Origin: JBHHYU01 sp046757725
GTDB taxonomy: Bacteria > Desulfobacterota > Binatia > UBA9968
Reading direction: 5' to 3'
Assembly: GCA_046757725.1 (NCBI GenBank)
Contig: JBHHYU010000003.1
Coordinates: 1-64,000 of the forward strand
Length of the DNA stretch: 64,000 nucleotides
The notes below the pieces were generated by a model. That model was not told the DNA's origin. It did not search any database and saw only the letters and a program-made list of their open reading frames with translations. Shown here piece after piece: positions 63,657-64,000 of this stretch. The first letter of the stretch is position 1; every line of letters begins with the position of its first letter. Position numbers and translations under genes: made by a program.

Positions 63657-64000
63657 ATTTTCTCCCTCCAACCTAATTGATCACAGAGAAAAACTTTTCC
63701 GAAAAGCTTATTTTTTCCACACGCCTTTGAGCTCTTTAGTCCCAGGCTTTTAATGTATGACCCCGCTTAACAATGTGGCTCACTTTAGGACCTTCCCGGA
63801 ATTGCGTGGCTCGGTGGTTCAAACCTAAACAGAGAGCCCACCCATATCAATACAGAAAAAGGCGGTCAAGCCAACGTTCGGGTGTGGCGGAGACGGAATG
63901 CAATAATGCCAGACTCTTTGGTCCGGAATACGCTAGTTTAGATGCGACACTGCGTCGTTCCATTGAAGCTGTTTTCAATTGGGCCTGGGGGGGTTATCTC
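63657..64000 (+). other. right-edge region, possible partial gene
   Basis: 344 bases with no recognised gene. A frame opens at ATG 63773 and stays open to the window edge (76 codons), ending LRRSIEAVFNWAWGGYL. I see no ribosome site or family match for it. No tRNA was found. Confidence 0.25.

Overview
This window reads as ordinary chromosomal DNA from an uncultivated-type Gram-negative bacterium. An outer membrane is implied by an MlaA-family protein and by predicted lipoproteins, and SecD/SecF/YajC, QueA/Tgt, CoaBC and RecJ are bacterial. A complete run of coenzyme F420 genes in such a background, together with a tandem CaiB/BaiF CoA-transferase fusion, crotonase paralogues and an iron-type solute-binding protein, recalls lineages such as Tectomicrobia, NC10/Rokubacteria, Binatota or former Deltaproteobacteria. 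The sequence alone does not settle the phylum. G+C looks roughly balanced by eye. I found no tRNA, rRNA, CRISPR array, integrase or intact insertion sequence.

Layout. 1-2.7 kb: cyclophilin-like protein, SRAP DNA-protein crosslink protein and an MFS transporter with a 5' frameshift. 2.7-7.0 kb (minus): compact F420 operon cofG-cofD-cofC-cofE-npdG. 7.4-13.4 kb: GNAT acetyltransferase, maleate isomerase-like protein, MazG plus a D-2-hydroxyacid dehydrogenase, two hydrolases with a cysteine in the nucleophile elbow, a YggU-family protein and the relic of an NTP/NDP-exchange-type transporter. 13.5-19.3 kb: polyamine genes (aguB, aguA and a deoxyhypusine-synthase-like protein) around rmuC and an MFS pseudogene. 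19.3-32.9 kb: mlaA, then housekeeping genes coaBC, udg4, nfeD, stomatin, queA, tgt, yajC, secD, secF, recJ and a lytic transglycosylase-like lipoprotein.

33.0-46.4 kb is an ion, stress and signalling region: two ClC-family proteins with different regulatory tails, an HTH-EIIA(Ntr) fusion, a UspA protein with a frameshift, an amino-acid permease fused to a Usp-like tail, a PAS/H-box/receiver protein with no ATPase domain, a TPR protein, a glycogen-debranching-type glucosidase and a glycosyltransferase. 46.7-50.6 kb: MDR oxidoreductase, solute-binding protein, Na+/H+ antiporter. 50.9-56.7 kb: envelope cluster of a secreted propeller-like protein, a TlpA-SH3 protein, a lipoprotein with a hydrolase-type elbow, and oligopeptidase B. 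56.8-63.7 kb: C3/acyl-CoA genes (2-methylcitrate synthase, acrylyl-CoA reductase-like MDR, a double CoA-transferase and two crotonase paralogues lacking catalytic glutamates).

Four loci carry single-base frameshifts, at least three of them explainable as one-base changes in short homopolymers. Three of the four are MFS-type transporters. Whether these are sequencing errors or real decay cannot be told from the sequence. The best candidates for something undescribed are the HTH-EIIA/ClC/Usp/permease-Usp neighbourhood (33-43 kb), the CoA-transferase fusion whose N-terminal half has lost its aspartate beside the altered crotonase pair, and the secreted propeller/TlpA-SH3 pair.
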